In this document: in pieces, positions 1 through 11,546 of the stretch
How the letters are laid out: the number at the start of each line of letters is the position of its first letter
Position numbering within the stretch: position 1 is the stretch's first letter
DNA from: Calamus simplicifolius
Taxonomy: Eukaryota > Streptophyta > Magnoliopsida > Arecales > Arecaceae
Direction of reading: 5' to 3'
Assembly: GCA_900491605.1 (NCBI GenBank)
Contig: UESW01004566.1
Coordinates: 501,584-565,583 of the forward strand
Length of the DNA: 64,000 bases
The notes under the pieces: generated by a model
The model's input: only the letters and a program-made list of their open reading frames with translations
Database searches by the model: none
What the model was told of the DNA's origin: nothing
Made by a program: the position numbers and the translations under genes

Positions 1-503
1 AAGAAGAGCTAGAAAGCCTTGGAGATTGTCTCTAAAAGATCGCTTCGAAGCTTAAGTCAGCTCAAAGTTTTTTAATAGTGGAAAAAATAAGAAAACCCTG
101 AGTCTCATGGTATTCTAGAGCTTTTGAGAATTGAGGATTGGATCCCTATGATCTAAGATTGCTTTATTGGCATTCTGATAAAGTTTCTCTTTGGATACTC
201 ATTGGAGGATAGCTCAGATGAGTTTTGTCCCTCTTTAAGTTGGATGTTCATTGGAGAATAGTTTGGATGAATTTTATGCTCAAATTTAGTGGTATTTTAG
301 TGGAGTTTTCCTAAATAGCATTTAAAAATTTCTTTTGGATCAAATAATTGGCTCCTACTTAAAGCATTATGCACCTTTGATGAAATTGATTTTTGATGGA
401 ATAGCAACTTTAATAAAAATTACTTTTAATTAAAACTTTTATTTTAAAAGAACATATATACCGATCAATTTGCTTGCATCATACAAACTCCATGCATAAA
501 CTA
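1..503. other. Intergenic, unassigned
   Basis: No gene recognised. An imperfect direct repeat built on TGGAT..TCATTGGAG is seen around 191-230 and 240-280. The last bases (AACTA, 499-503) are the probable target-site duplication of the copia element that starts at 504. Confidence 0.5.
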
Positions 504-949
504 TGTCAAATTTAGGTTTTGTTCTCAATACCCTTCTTGTGAGGGTTGCTCACTTTATATAAAGTTGTCGAACTAATTACAAGGCTAAAAATCAGCCATT
601 ACATAAAATACACATGATTATGTAAGGTAAGAATAAATGTCTATCAATTCTATGTATATATATAATATACTCTACACTTATGGCAATGATGCTGATTTTC
701 TGCCTAAACAATTCTCCCTTTGATGCGTCCTTAGTTAGCCAATTTGAATTTCAAAATTTAAATTCAAAACTTTCTCTTAACTGGTCCTTTGGCTCGCCAA
801 ATTAGTTATGAAATCTGTCATTTTTGCATATCAAATCAGCCTTGGAATCTGCCATTTCTGAGCACCAAATCAGCCTTGGAATCTACCATTTCTGCTCCCT
901 TGACTAGCTGTTAATTCTACTAATACAAATCAGCCTTGGTCTACTAATA
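504..949 (-). repeat. 3' LTR of the copia element
   Basis: Second LTR copy, beginning TGTCAAATTT on the plus strand like 5207. The segment duplicated in the other LTR is present once plus a short remnant. It is bordered at 951-958 by CCCCCCTC, a polypurine tract when read on the element's coding strand. Confidence 0.9.
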
Positions 950-1085
950 TCCCCCCTCAAATTGATGCTGGGCGATTGAGAAGCATCAATTTGTCAATTA
1001 AGAACTGATGTCGGGGACGAGAGAGAGCCTTGGTGAAGACATCAGTAGTTTGGTGTTCAGTAGAAATGTGTGGAAGAGTAATCTC

Positions 1086-3780
1086 CTAACGAGCAAAAGC
1101 TTCACGAATGGAATGACAATCCACTTCAATATGTTTGGTGCGCTCATGAAAAACAGGATTGGCAGCAATTTGAATAGCACTAGTATCATCAGCATGAAGA
1201 GGAGTAGGAGTAAGCTGTGGAACACTAAGTTCGCCTAACAACCCTCGAAGCCATATAATTTCAGAACAAGCAGACGACATAGCCCGATATTCAGACTCGG
1301 TGGATGACTTCGATACACGAGCCTGCTTCTTACTCTTCCAAGAAATGAGGGCGTTGCCAAGAAACATACACCAACCCGTAACAGAACGACGAGTATCCGC
1401 ACAACCAGCCCAGTCGACATCACTAAAACCCTTCAACTGTAAAGAATTCTCAGAGGAAAAAAATAAACCACGACCAGATGTCCCTTTGAGATATCGAAGA
1501 AGACAACGGACAGCGGCCAAATGTGTCTGGCAAGGAGCCTACATAAACTGACTGACCTGCTAAACAGCAAACGAAATATCAGGTCGAGTAATGGTCAAAT
1601 AATTCAAACTGCCCACCAGCTGTTGATACATTGAAGGATCAGATAAGAGATCACCATCCATCTGACACAATTTTAAATTGACCTCCATAGGTGTAAGAAC
1701 CGAATTTGCATCTTGAAGGCCTGCTAAAGAAAGAAGTTCTTGGGTGTACTTATGCTGATGTAAGAGCATGCCATTTGGGCAATGGTGAACCTCTAGTCCA
1801 AGAAAATACCTCAGTGGACCAAGATTTTTCATATGAAATGAAGATTTGAGACGCTGTTGGAGTTGCTCAATTAACTAGAGATCAGATCCAGTAATCACAA
1901 TATCATCGACATACACAAGAAGTATAACAATCCCAAGGCTAGTCTTGAGAAAGAATAGAGAGGAGTCATACTGACTCTGAGAAAAAGTGAAATCCAGTAG
2001 AGTAGTATGAAACTTCTCAAACCATGCCCGCGGTGCCTGCTTCAAACCATACAGAGATCGCTTTAAGCGACAAACCTCAACAGAAGAGGAAGGAAACAAG
2101 CCAGGAGGAGGAGACATAAATATTTATTCCTTCAGATCATCATGTAGAAATGCATTCTTCACATCCATCTGGTGAAGCGACCATCCTTTCGAAACAGCAA
2201 TGGCCATGATAGTGCGGATAGTAGTCATTTTGGCAACGGGAGCGAATGTTTCCTCATAATCAAGCCCATACTCCTGTCTATTCCCGAGTGCTACTAGACG
2301 AGCTTTATATCTTTCAATAGATTCATCAACACGTAGCTTGATGGTGTAGACCCATTTACACCCAATAAGTTTAACTCCAGCAGGAGAAGGGACGATGTCC
2401 CAAGTGTGATTGTCCTGAAGAGCCTGAATTTCATCCTGCATAGCTTGGCGCCAACACTCTTGAGTAGAAGCCTGAGAATAAGACTTAGGCACAAAAGTAG
2501 TATCAAGAGTAGCCTGAAGAGCCGAAGAAGAAAAACCATACCAATCTGGGGGCCGGAAAATCCTAGTAGATCGTCGTGGCTCATGCGACACAGGATTAGG
2601 TGGCAGTTCAGAGGAAGGAAGAGGCAGTGGGCGACGTCGCTGATACACGATATCGAGCTTAGAAGGAGTATGAGATACATCATTAAATGAAGGAAGTGAA
2701 ATAGAGAGAGAAACAAGATTAGTACGAGATGGAAAGAAATATTGATTTTCAAAGAAAATCACATTGCGAGAAATACGAAGCTTGTTAGCATCCGTATCAT
2801 AACACACAAATCCTTTAAGAGAGTTACTATAACCAAGAAAAGCACACTGAACAGATTGGGCAGAAAGCTTGTGACGTTCAATGGGAGGTAAATGAACAAA
2901 ACAAATGCAACCAAATACATGCAAATAATTATAATTAGGAGAAATACCAAACAAACGAGAATATGGAGAATCAAGATGCAAGGTAGGAGAAGGTAGATGA
3001 TTAATCAAATATACAGCTATAGATAATGCTTCTACCCAAAATCTAGAAGGTACAGAAGATTCAAGCATCAATGTACGAACAACATCTAAAAGATGTCTAT
3101 TCTTACGCTCGGCGATGCCATTTTGTTGAGGGGTGTAAGGATATGAACGTTGAGAAAGAATACCCTTCTGTTGGAGAAAAGATTGAAAATCATGAGACAT
3201 GTATTCTCTCCCAGAATCTGAACGGAATATCTTAATACAGGTAGAAAATTGAGTTTCTATATAGGCAACAAAAGTTTTAAAGGTTGAAAATACATCAGCT
3301 TTAGAACGAAGAAAATAGACCCACGTGAAATGACTGTAATCATTAATAAATGTCACAAAATATTGGTATTGAGCATGAGAAAGAACAGGACTCATACCCA
3401 AACATCAGAATGAATAATATCAAAGCATGTAGACGCACGACTACCTTGCAAATGAAAAGGTAAAGATTTGCTTTTTCCTAGTTTACAAGGAGCACAATCA
3501 AAAGGCAAGGAAGAAAACTCATTTGTATTACTCAAATAACCATGTTTCATAAGATGTGTCAAAATTACAGAGTTGGATGACCCAATTTCTTATGCCAAAG
3601 ATGGCTATTATTATTAGCAATAGCAGAACAACCAACAAAATTTGAACGAGGAATGGAAAACGACTGAAGAGGAAAAAGACGTCCCACTTTAGGCCCCTTC
3701 GCTATCTCCTGTCCTGACGCTTGATCCTGCACATGACAGCCAGAACGATCAAAATGAATAGAATAATTATCTTCTACTAA
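1086..3780 (-). pseudogene. copia pol (GAG-pre-integrase, integrase, RT, RNase H), broken
   Basis: A GAG-pre-integrase remnant with LWHKKLGHP lies at about 3580-3610. The integrase core (3400-3050) retains its acidic residues in FINDYSHFTW, FRSDSGREY and NGIAERKN. The RT starts near 2420, passes MDVKNAFLHDDL at about 2140 and has the catalytic YVDD at about 1900. RNase H (1520-1090) shows DVDWAGC, STESEYRA and HADDTSAIQ. In-frame stops lie at about 2121, 1872 and 1557, and a frameshift follows the GAG-pre domain near 3560. The reading frame is otherwise continuous, so inactivation is fairly recent. Confidence 0.9.
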
Positions 3781-4962
3781 TTATCCAATAGAAATGAGAT
3801 TGGCAGATAAATTAGGAGACACAAAAACATCAGTAAAGGAAGACCCCAGATTTTCAACTGCAGTAATGGTAAGAGTACTGCCATCTGCAATCTGAATATA
3901 TTGCTGACCATTATACTTACAAACATCTTGTAAAGCCGCCAAACTTCTAGTCATATGATTGGAAGCTGCAGAGTCAATTAACCAAGGAGAAGGAAGGAGA
4001 TGTTTCTTGCCTTGGAGACCAAGAGTAGAAAGGGCAGAAATAATCATCTGTTGAACCTGCTCGGGCGTAATGTTGGAAGAAGAACTTGGAACTGTGGGCA
4101 AAGTGGAAGACATAGGCACAGAAGCAGACTGAACAGCAGTATGAAAAACAGGAGCAGATTTATTCTGAGGGTGTATACGACAATCCTTAAGGATATAACC
4201 CTCCTTCTTGCAATAATTGCAGAATTTCTTACTGCAATATTTTGCAATATGCCCAATTTCCTTGCAACTATAACATTGTGGTGGAGATCTAGATCGTCCT
4301 TTGCCTTGAGCAGCGTATGCCATATTAACCATCTCAGAACCACCAGTGTTTTGATCAAGGCCAAGCTGTGAGGCAAGACGCTGTTCTTCACGCAAGAGTT
4401 CACCCAAGCAATCCTCCAAAGAGGGGACAGGTGTGCGATTGATTAACCTAGATCGTGCACTTTCAAACTCGGGTCTGAGCTTCATCAAGAATTGATCCCG
4501 CTGGCTCTCAGAATGAACTGCTTGTAGTGCTGCCAAAGCTTCTTTGAGAACCTGAGAATGCACCAATCCAGAATAATCACTCCATAAATTAATAAAACCA
4601 GAATAAAATTGCTCAATAGAAAGATTCCTCTGGCGATAATTTCCAATGTATAACTCCAATTGAAACTTTCGGGCAGAATTATTTTGATAATAAATTTGCC
4701 GAAGGTAATCCTATATTTCCTTAACAGTAGTGAACCTACGAAGATTATTGACCATATGAGGTTCAACAGAGCTGAGTAGCCAGGAAGCAATTTTAGCATC
4801 CTTGTTTTCCCATAAACTAAGCTCCTTGGAATCAGTTGGAGCCTTAGAAGACCCATCCAAATGACCCCATAACTCCTTCCCTTTCACAAACATCCTGAAC
4901 TGGAATTCCCAACTGGTGTAGTTCTTGCCATTAAGGCGAATAATAGAATTTTCTTCAGACAT
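3781..4962 (-). pseudogene. copia gag plus protease start, broken
   Basis: The minus strand opens with the usual copia gag start (MSEENSIIRLNGKNYTSWEF) at 4962 and continues through a UBN2-type gag region. Two CCHC-like knuckles follow (CYSCKEIGHIAKYC and CNYCKKEGYILKDC; the second has an aberrant spacing), then the protease. The protease motif reads LIDSAASNHMT, where the family normally has D-S-G, so the active-site glycine is replaced by alanine. A stop near 4710 splits gag into two pieces in the same frame. The downstream pol is in another frame. Confidence 0.88.
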
Positions 4963-5192
4963 AATAAAAAAATTGATAGAGCAGAGAAATCACAACAGTT
5001 ACTCTTCAAAATCTATCGACAGCTACCAAGCAACAGAAAAAAAACAAGATTCGACAGTCACCAAGAAACCCTCAAGAAATCAAGAATTCAAACAAGCCAA
5101 GAGAAAACCACGAAAATAATTTGTGGTCACCAAGAAATCGTCATGAAATCAAGAATTCAAACAAGCCAAGAGAAAACCACAAAAATAATTTG

Positions 5193-5206
5193 TGGCTCTG
5201 ATACCA
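5193..5206 (-). promoter_or_regulatory. Primer binding site (tRNA-iMet type)
   Basis: The minus strand reads TGGTATCAGAGCCA directly inside the 5' LTR, the standard copia site complementary to the 3' end of initiator methionine tRNA. It fixes the orientation of the element. Confidence 0.93.
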
Positions 5207-5687
5207 TGTCAAATTTAGGTTTTGTTCTCAATACCCTTCTTGTGAGGGTTGCTCACTTTATATAAAGTTATCGGACTAATTACAAGGCTAAAAATCAGCC
5301 ATTACATAAGATACATATGATTATGTAAGGTAAGAAAAAATGTCTATCAATTCTATGCATATATACAATATACTCTACACTTATGGCAATGATGCTGATT
5401 TTCTGCCTAAATAATTCTTCCCTTGATGCGCCCTTAGTTAGCCAATTTGAATTTCAAAATTTAAATTCAAAACTTTCGCTTAACTGGTCCTTTGGCTCGC
5501 CAAATTAGTCATGAAATCTGTCATTTTTGCATATTAAATTAGCCTTGAAATCTGTCATTTCTGAGTACCAAATCAGCCTTGGATCTACCATTTCTGCTCC
5601 CTTGACTAGCTGTTAATTCTACTAATACAAATCAGCCTTGAAATTTACCATTTCTGCTCCCTTGACTAGCTGTTAATTCTACTAATA
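5207..5687 (-). repeat. 5' LTR of the copia element
   Basis: Aligned by eye with 504-949. On the minus strand it runs from TATTAG (probably decayed TGTTAG) to GACA. A self-complementary CTTTATATAAAG at 5256-5267 is the likely TATA box, followed on the minus strand by a short leader. This copy is about 35 bases longer than the other LTR because a segment with GCTCCCTTGACTAGC is present twice (about 5595 and 5655). Confidence 0.9.
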
Positions 5688-6803
5688 ACTAGTCAACCTA
5701 TATCACATTACCATCTTTGCACTTAATCCCTACCATAACTTCTTTTGACAGTGACAATACTTCTTTTTTTCCCCTTGCCTGATGGAGTTGACCATAATTT
5801 TGGGCATCATATTTATTTTGAAACCAATAATTTTGGGCATCATGTTAATTTTGAAACCAGTACAAAGAATATTCTGTTAGTTGCAAGGACAATCTGACAA
5901 AGGCTAAATGTAGATCTGGAAAAAAAAATACTGAAACCTTTTCACAAAATTAATTATAATATATTTTTTTAGTCAAAAAAAATATATTATTGCATGAAGT
6001 CCTTAAGTCTATATCAGCCCAATGTTGTTTAATATCAACTTGGGTTAGATGATGACTTGCTTGTTTGCTATTTGGTGGACAAGGACATCCAGGCCATGTC
6101 AAGGCCTATGGATCTGTCATTCAAAATATATTTGAGTGACACAAAATATTACTCAAAAAAATTACACAACTGAGTAATTACATTCTTGATATCTAAAATA
6201 CTGTTAATATAACAATTATATTAAGTTGAATGAAATAGAAGTGTACTTTTGTTATTTGATTTCCATAAGAAGTTTTCAATTCCTCTTGCTTGCTCCCATG
6301 GTGCCACAAAGCTTCAAGTATATTATCGAAAAGTGAAACAATGGGAGCTAAGATCAACAAAATAAATAAATACCACCACTCAAGTACGTTGTTGTTAATT
6401 TTATTTTATTTTTAAGAAAAAAGTTGACATAATATATTTAAAGAGCTGGCCCGCCTCAAAGTTGACTTGAATAAATTATGAAGAGCAGACTCTCTTCAAA
6501 ATCTATCCATGGTCACATGATCCCCGTGGTTAGGAATGGCTCTGCTCACTTTTTCCCCCTCATGGCCATCAAATAACGTTTTAAACAATCAATGACATGA
6601 GGAGACCCATTAAAACCCAGTCAAGCACACAATTGTTTACTCTAAGATGGGCGAAGCTATCCATCAATAAGCAAGGGCAAACCCATTCTGATGATATTAA
6701 AAGACATCAAGTATGTTAGCGAGAGCTTCATGCAAAAATGAATGCACAAAAGGAAAGGGTGATGGAGTGATAGGATGTTTCACTAGACAAGAGAAGGTTC
6801 CAA

Positions 6804-7049
6804 GAGTCAATTAAAACCGTTTGTTATATTTAAAATGGTTTTAGGTTTTATCCATTCCCAGATCAGCTTGTCCAACGGGCCTTCTATTAAATAGTTGTGG
6901 AAATGGTAGGAAAAGACTTGTTGAAGGGAGTCAATTAAAACCGTTTGTTATATTTAAAATGGTTTTAGGTTTTGGCCTTCTATCCTCATAATTTTCAGGT
7001 TGGCCTTCTATTAAATAGTTATGAAAGTGGTAGGAAAAGACTTGTTGCA
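6804..7049. repeat. Tandem duplication, about 124-bp unit, two copies
   Basis: Both copies begin GAGTCAATTAAAACCGTTTG (6804 and 6928) and end with a block containing GGCCTTCTATTAAATAGTT followed by GGTAGGAAAAGACTTGTTG. The middle differs by small indels, so the duplication is not very recent. It directly abuts the fold-back at 7055. Confidence 0.85.
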
Positions 7050-7054
7050 TCATC

Positions 7055-7209
7055 TTTCGGTGCAGCAAGCAGGCATTAGGCGTTTGGATTGGCAGCGTGA
7101 CATGCCATCATGCGTGCCAAGGTTCATTGAACCTTTGTGCGCATCGCACATGCGATGACAAAGGCGTGTGGCCAATTCATGCGCTCGATGCGCGCTTGCT
7201 GCACCGAAG
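7055..7209. repeat. Long imperfect inverted repeat (fold-back or MITE-like)
   Basis: The ends are inverted copies of TTCGGTGCAGCAAGC (7057-7070 against 7191-7207). Pairing continues inward through GATTGGC/GCCAATTC and a centre of AAGGTTCATTGAACCTT (about 7119-7135). Nearly the whole 155 bases can fold into one hairpin. It is CG-rich in an AT-rich setting. No target-site duplication is evident, so it may be a decayed MITE or a chance fold-back. Confidence 0.7.
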
Positions 7210-8410
7210 GACAGTACAATAAGACTTTTTCGAAAGAGATTCCCTAATAAGATGTTGATAGGCTGGATCTTGAAAATGGACCTCCTAGTTCATGGCATAA
7301 TGATTGGTATGTGTTCCCATGGACTTATGTGGGACAATGGTGATGCCCATGGCCCTACTTTTGGCCAACTTCTCTATAGGATATCATGCCAGACCTGACC
7401 TGTTATGACTCCAAAGCTAAGACTTTTGGAAGGTTTTGCCTGTGTAACCACTAATAATGTTACAAAGTTTAAACCCCACAAATCTAATGTGTAAAATGAA
7501 TCATACTGCTCCAGCAATGAACAACATTAAACCATGCCAAACACAGTCCAAATCTTTTTAAAAAAATCTCTTTCTCTAGCCCTCAAGATCTGCATCATGA
7601 CGATGTTTTGATCGATTTAATACATAAAAGAATCAAAGAATCAAAAAAAAATTAGGGTTTTAGATTTCATCGATTGTACTGATAGTACTCTTGATAAAAT
7701 CATCGATCAAATGGATTACGATTGGCATAGTCCATATTACACCACTACATTAATCTATCATGCTTCCATGCTGGTTTTAATTTCTATAGCCTTTGTACTT
7801 TCTTTTATACGTTTTTTAACCTAATTGCTCATGATCATCCATTACTTTTTAGGAAAAATAAAATGTAGATGAATGTGATTCTCCATATAATAATTTTCTC
7901 TTTCTATTGAAGATGGGAGTTGGTAGTATGTTGAAAGGAGTGCTCAGTTTTGTTGCCAATAAAAATTGAACATCAGCCTCATGGGACAACAGAATATAGC
8001 GAGTTAGGCAAGTTTCGTGGACCCTTTTTTGTGGATTAGGAAAGAGTCTTGATCCAGCTGCTACCTTGGATCCACCTTATTTATTTTATTCCAAGTCCAA
8101 GTCTCCTATCAAATCAAGTCCTACACTACCATGCCACAGTTAACAAGATTAAGAACTTCAAGTCATATCATAATATAGATGTTTCTTTCATCAATCTAAT
8201 CACTTTATTTGTGGAACCTTTTAGTCCACCTTAATTTCTTACAATGTTCACAAGAGGTGCTATGGAGATTGGAAGGTTCATGCTTAGTTAGATAAGCATG
8301 AATCTAGCTAAGATTTGGCAGCACCAAACTTGCAACAAGAAGGTAGCTAGTTGTTGCTATTTTATCTATATTTAAATAATATAAAAATATTTAAAAAATT
8401 TTTAGAGTTT

Positions 8411-8492
8411 CTTATGTATGAATGTATGTATAAGTGTATATATATACATATGTATATATGTATACATATATGTGTGTGTATGTATGTATGCA
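8411..8492. repeat. TATG/TA/TG microsatellite
   Basis: Mixed runs of TATG, TATA and TGTG. A second TA/TATG tract lies at 8812-8850. Confidence 0.85.
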
Positions 8493-8523
8493 TAAAGATA
8501 ATATTAATCAGGCTTGTTTTAAG

Positions 8524-8809
8524 ATAAAATATTCTTTTAGTCCTTGAAGTTTAACTCAAAATTTATTTTGATTCTTCATTTATTAGTTATTATGGTTTAC
8601 CCTCTCATATTTTAAGAGCATTGTATTCTTAATGTTTCATTACTCAATTAAAATTGATGACCACATGGATTGATTGGCAAAATAACAAGTCATCTTATTT
8701 CCTTAATTTTAACTTTTCATATAATGAAATGTTAGAAATGTAATATTGAGTAAAAGTTTGACACCATAATAAATTTTGAATGAAGTTTAAAAAATAAAAA
8801 TATTTTTGT
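8524..8809. mobile_element. MITE-like inverted-repeat element, copy 1
   Basis: The left end contains ACTCAAAATTTATTTTGAT, and the right end carries a decayed inverted match around AATAAATTTTGAATGAAG. The same arrangement is found at 10805-11040, so this is an element family rather than a chance palindrome. There is no coding potential. Boundaries are approximate and no TSD was assigned. Confidence 0.6.
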
Positions 8810-10804
8810 ACTTATATATATATATATATATATGTATGTATATATATATTTGTTGATAATATAGACCATTTGTCCTGAATAGGCCAACATTGTTTTCTCT
8901 ATGCTGTTTGCATCAAACTATCAAGCCTAATATAGGCATCATAGGAAGTCTGACCCAAAATCCTTTTAGCATGAGAGAGATCGAGCTATGACAAGCAATA
9001 AAATGCTAATTTCTTTTGCCGACCTTCTTTTCTTAGGAGTTTAGGTGAGGATAGGATATAGCTTATGCCAAGCAAGTCATTCTCATTAGTAGGAGGTGAA
9101 TCATTGTTCTATAATTAAAAGTTTAAATACAAGTTAATTGATAATAGATAAATTTAAGTTATAATTTTATAATTTTTTTTTTCATTCAATGTGAAACTAT
9201 TTTGAGGTATTATAATTATTTTCATTGAGAAAGATATTCATATCATTTTAATTTGTAAAGGAAGAAGATTTTTCGTTGGTGGTCACTTCTAACCAGTAAT
9301 ATACCTTAAGATCTTTACTCCAATGATTCATATCCCATCCGGTAAGTTCCTGTTTTTCCACTGTATATTCTTTTCCTTTAAAATTAATCAAATCAAATCA
9401 AATATTGAATTCAAGCTTGTTAAAACTAAACAATGTTTGTAATAGATCCAAATTTAAATTAATCAAATTTGGAATTCAAGAGAAAAATACATGTTTCGTA
9501 CATGCATGATTAATTCTGACATCATAATATGTGGTGTTTAGTCTAAAAACCAACAAGCTCAATTAGATCCTCTGGTTGGAGATATAAACACAAGAAGACT
9601 TCCATTAACATTTGAGACTAAAGTGGATCTCAACTCTTGACCAATAGCTTAATACATCTTAGGTTGGTTGATTTATGCTTAAATCAAGAATTTAAAATAG
9701 ATTTGGATGGAAAATCTTCGGACCATAAATCTCAACATCATAAGACTATGACTCTCCACCAACATTGATAAAAATGACCCTTGACCAAAACAATCCCAAG
9801 GTAAAACACGACATGATTTTATTTGTAAAAATGAAATCCAATAATAAATCATTGCATACTTTTTATGTATACATTGCCTATCATATGATGAAGTAGAAAT
9901 AATTTTTTTGTAAAATTCCTTGAATTGAACTTATTGATAAGACACCATGATTTTTTTAACAACATTTTATCTAGTTGAATAAATTTTCTAAGCTCACTTT
10001 GATCAAAGCTAATACATCCATGTTTCTAAGGAGTCAAGAAAGGTGATGACTGGTGGAGGGTCATGCCCTCTCTCAAGAAAGATTATGCTTATATTGGCCC
10101 ATTGATTGCATTATTTAAATTGAGATAGCTTGCACTGAGTCCAAGGGATCTATAACCTACATGGCCAATTAAATATTAGAAATATGAACCCAAGTTAATC
10201 CAACAGCAAATGCACTTTAGCTCAAGCCCAAAAAATATCATGCAACCTAAAATTTGGTTAATATTTTAGTTTACTGTTAATACTATATTTTCGGTCTTAT
10301 ATTACATACAAATAGTTTATCGTAACATTTTATTAGATATCTTTGATATGATATCATGAATCCTTCAATTAATAGAGCAGATTAAAGATATTGAATCTAA
10401 GCTTACTAAGAGAAGCCTAAAAGCATAAGAGGAATAGATAGAAGGTATTTGGCTTCAAAAATATACAAAATGCTTTTAATATATCTTTGATGCATTAAAT
10501 ACTATCATAATGTTTTTATACTAAATAATGTATTAAAGAATATTTTATATTAAAGAACTCATTTATATAAGAGGTGCATTAAATGTTTATAGTTCCTTTA
10601 TATTAAAGAATAAATTAAAGAATAACAAAATTTATTTTGGCAAAAAATCTCAATCGAATCTATATTGTTATTTGTTCAACACTCATCCTTTTCATGCTCA
10701 TTGATTCTAGTTACCCTTAATCAGCCTAACCAAAGCAATGCTCTAAATCTTGTTGTTCAAATTTATGAATCTTGGAAACATTTATCACACCCAATTAATT
10801 TAGA

Positions 10805-11040
10805 TATAAATATACTTCTAGCTCTCAAACTTCACTCAAAATTTATTTTGATCCTTAAACTTTTAATTATTATAATTTGCCCTACATATTTTATGAATAT
10901 TATGTTTCCAATATCACACACATTACATGTTTTAAAAATGTAATGTTTTTAAAATATAGGAACTAAAATATAATGATTGAAAGTTCGAAGATCAAAATAA
11001 ATTTTCAGTGAAAGTTTGAGTCTAAAAATATATTTTAGCC
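10805..11040. mobile_element. MITE-like inverted-repeat element, copy 2
   Basis: The terminal inverted repeats of about 60 bases are clear: CACTCAAAATTTATTTTGAT on the left is mirrored by ATCAAAATAAATTTTCAGTG on the right, and both arms continue outward to TAAATATA/TATATTTTA. A further half-element matching the right arm lies at about 13170-13260, inside intron 1 of the hydrolase gene. Confidence 0.68.
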
Positions 11041-11546
11041 ATTAATTATCTTGAGAACTAAAGTTCATATTTAGTTCCAAGTTCATCCAAACCTACATAA
11101 AGATGGTTACATGACCTTCATATAGCTTACATGGCATCATAATTTGGTTAGTAGAATATACTTTTTGAAACAAAATTAATTAATAAAATAGCTTATAATA
11201 TGCTTAAAGTAGGTGAAACTGTAGGTAGAGACCACCTAAATTAGTTCAATTCAAAATTTTATAAAAGAAAATAAATTAATTTTTTTAAAATTGATAATCG
11301 AATCAAATTAAGTTTTGATAATAAATCAAATTGATAGGATCGAATTATGCTAATTCGGTTCAATTTTTTTATCATTTTAAACCTATTATTTTGGATTTTA
11401 AGATTAAAAATATGAAAATAGAAGGAATAAAAATTTTCATTTGAGGTTTAATCCTAAAAACCTTAATAAAAGAAAATAGAAAGAGACTAAAACGGTTAGA
11501 AGGTCTATTGGTTCGCCCGAAGTCCGGCCGGAGGCGCGCGGTGGAG

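Larger units (their letters stand above)
504..5687 (-). mobile_element. Ty1/copia LTR retrotransposon, degenerate, minus strand
   Basis: Two similar LTRs (504-949 and 5207-5687) flank an internal region that on the minus strand encodes gag, protease, integrase, reverse transcriptase and RNase H in that order, which is the copia order. The primer binding site next to the right LTR reads TGGTATCAGAGCC on the minus strand, the usual match to initiator methionine tRNA. A C-rich stretch at 951-958 is the polypurine tract seen from the plus strand. AACTA occurs on both sides (499-503 and 5687-5691), consistent with a 5-bp TSD if the LTR ends one base earlier than the TA..CA end chosen here. Stops and a gag/pol frame change make it non-autonomous. 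Its 5.2-kb size fits short copia lineages such as Ale/Retrofit, but the lineage is not proven. Confidence 0.95.
5692..11546. other. Intergenic AT-rich region
   Basis: No credible gene: the open frames here are short and unlike known families. It holds a 124-bp tandem duplication (6804-7049), a long fold-back (7055-7209), two related MITE-like elements (8524-8809 and 10805-11040) and TA/TG microsatellites. The last 100 bases before 11547 should contain the promoter and leader of the hydrolase gene, but I see no clear TATA box. Confidence 0.6.

Noticed and set aside
7168..7398. A 76-codon Cys-containing small protein
   Set aside because: It starts inside the fold-back arm and has no signal peptide or family match.
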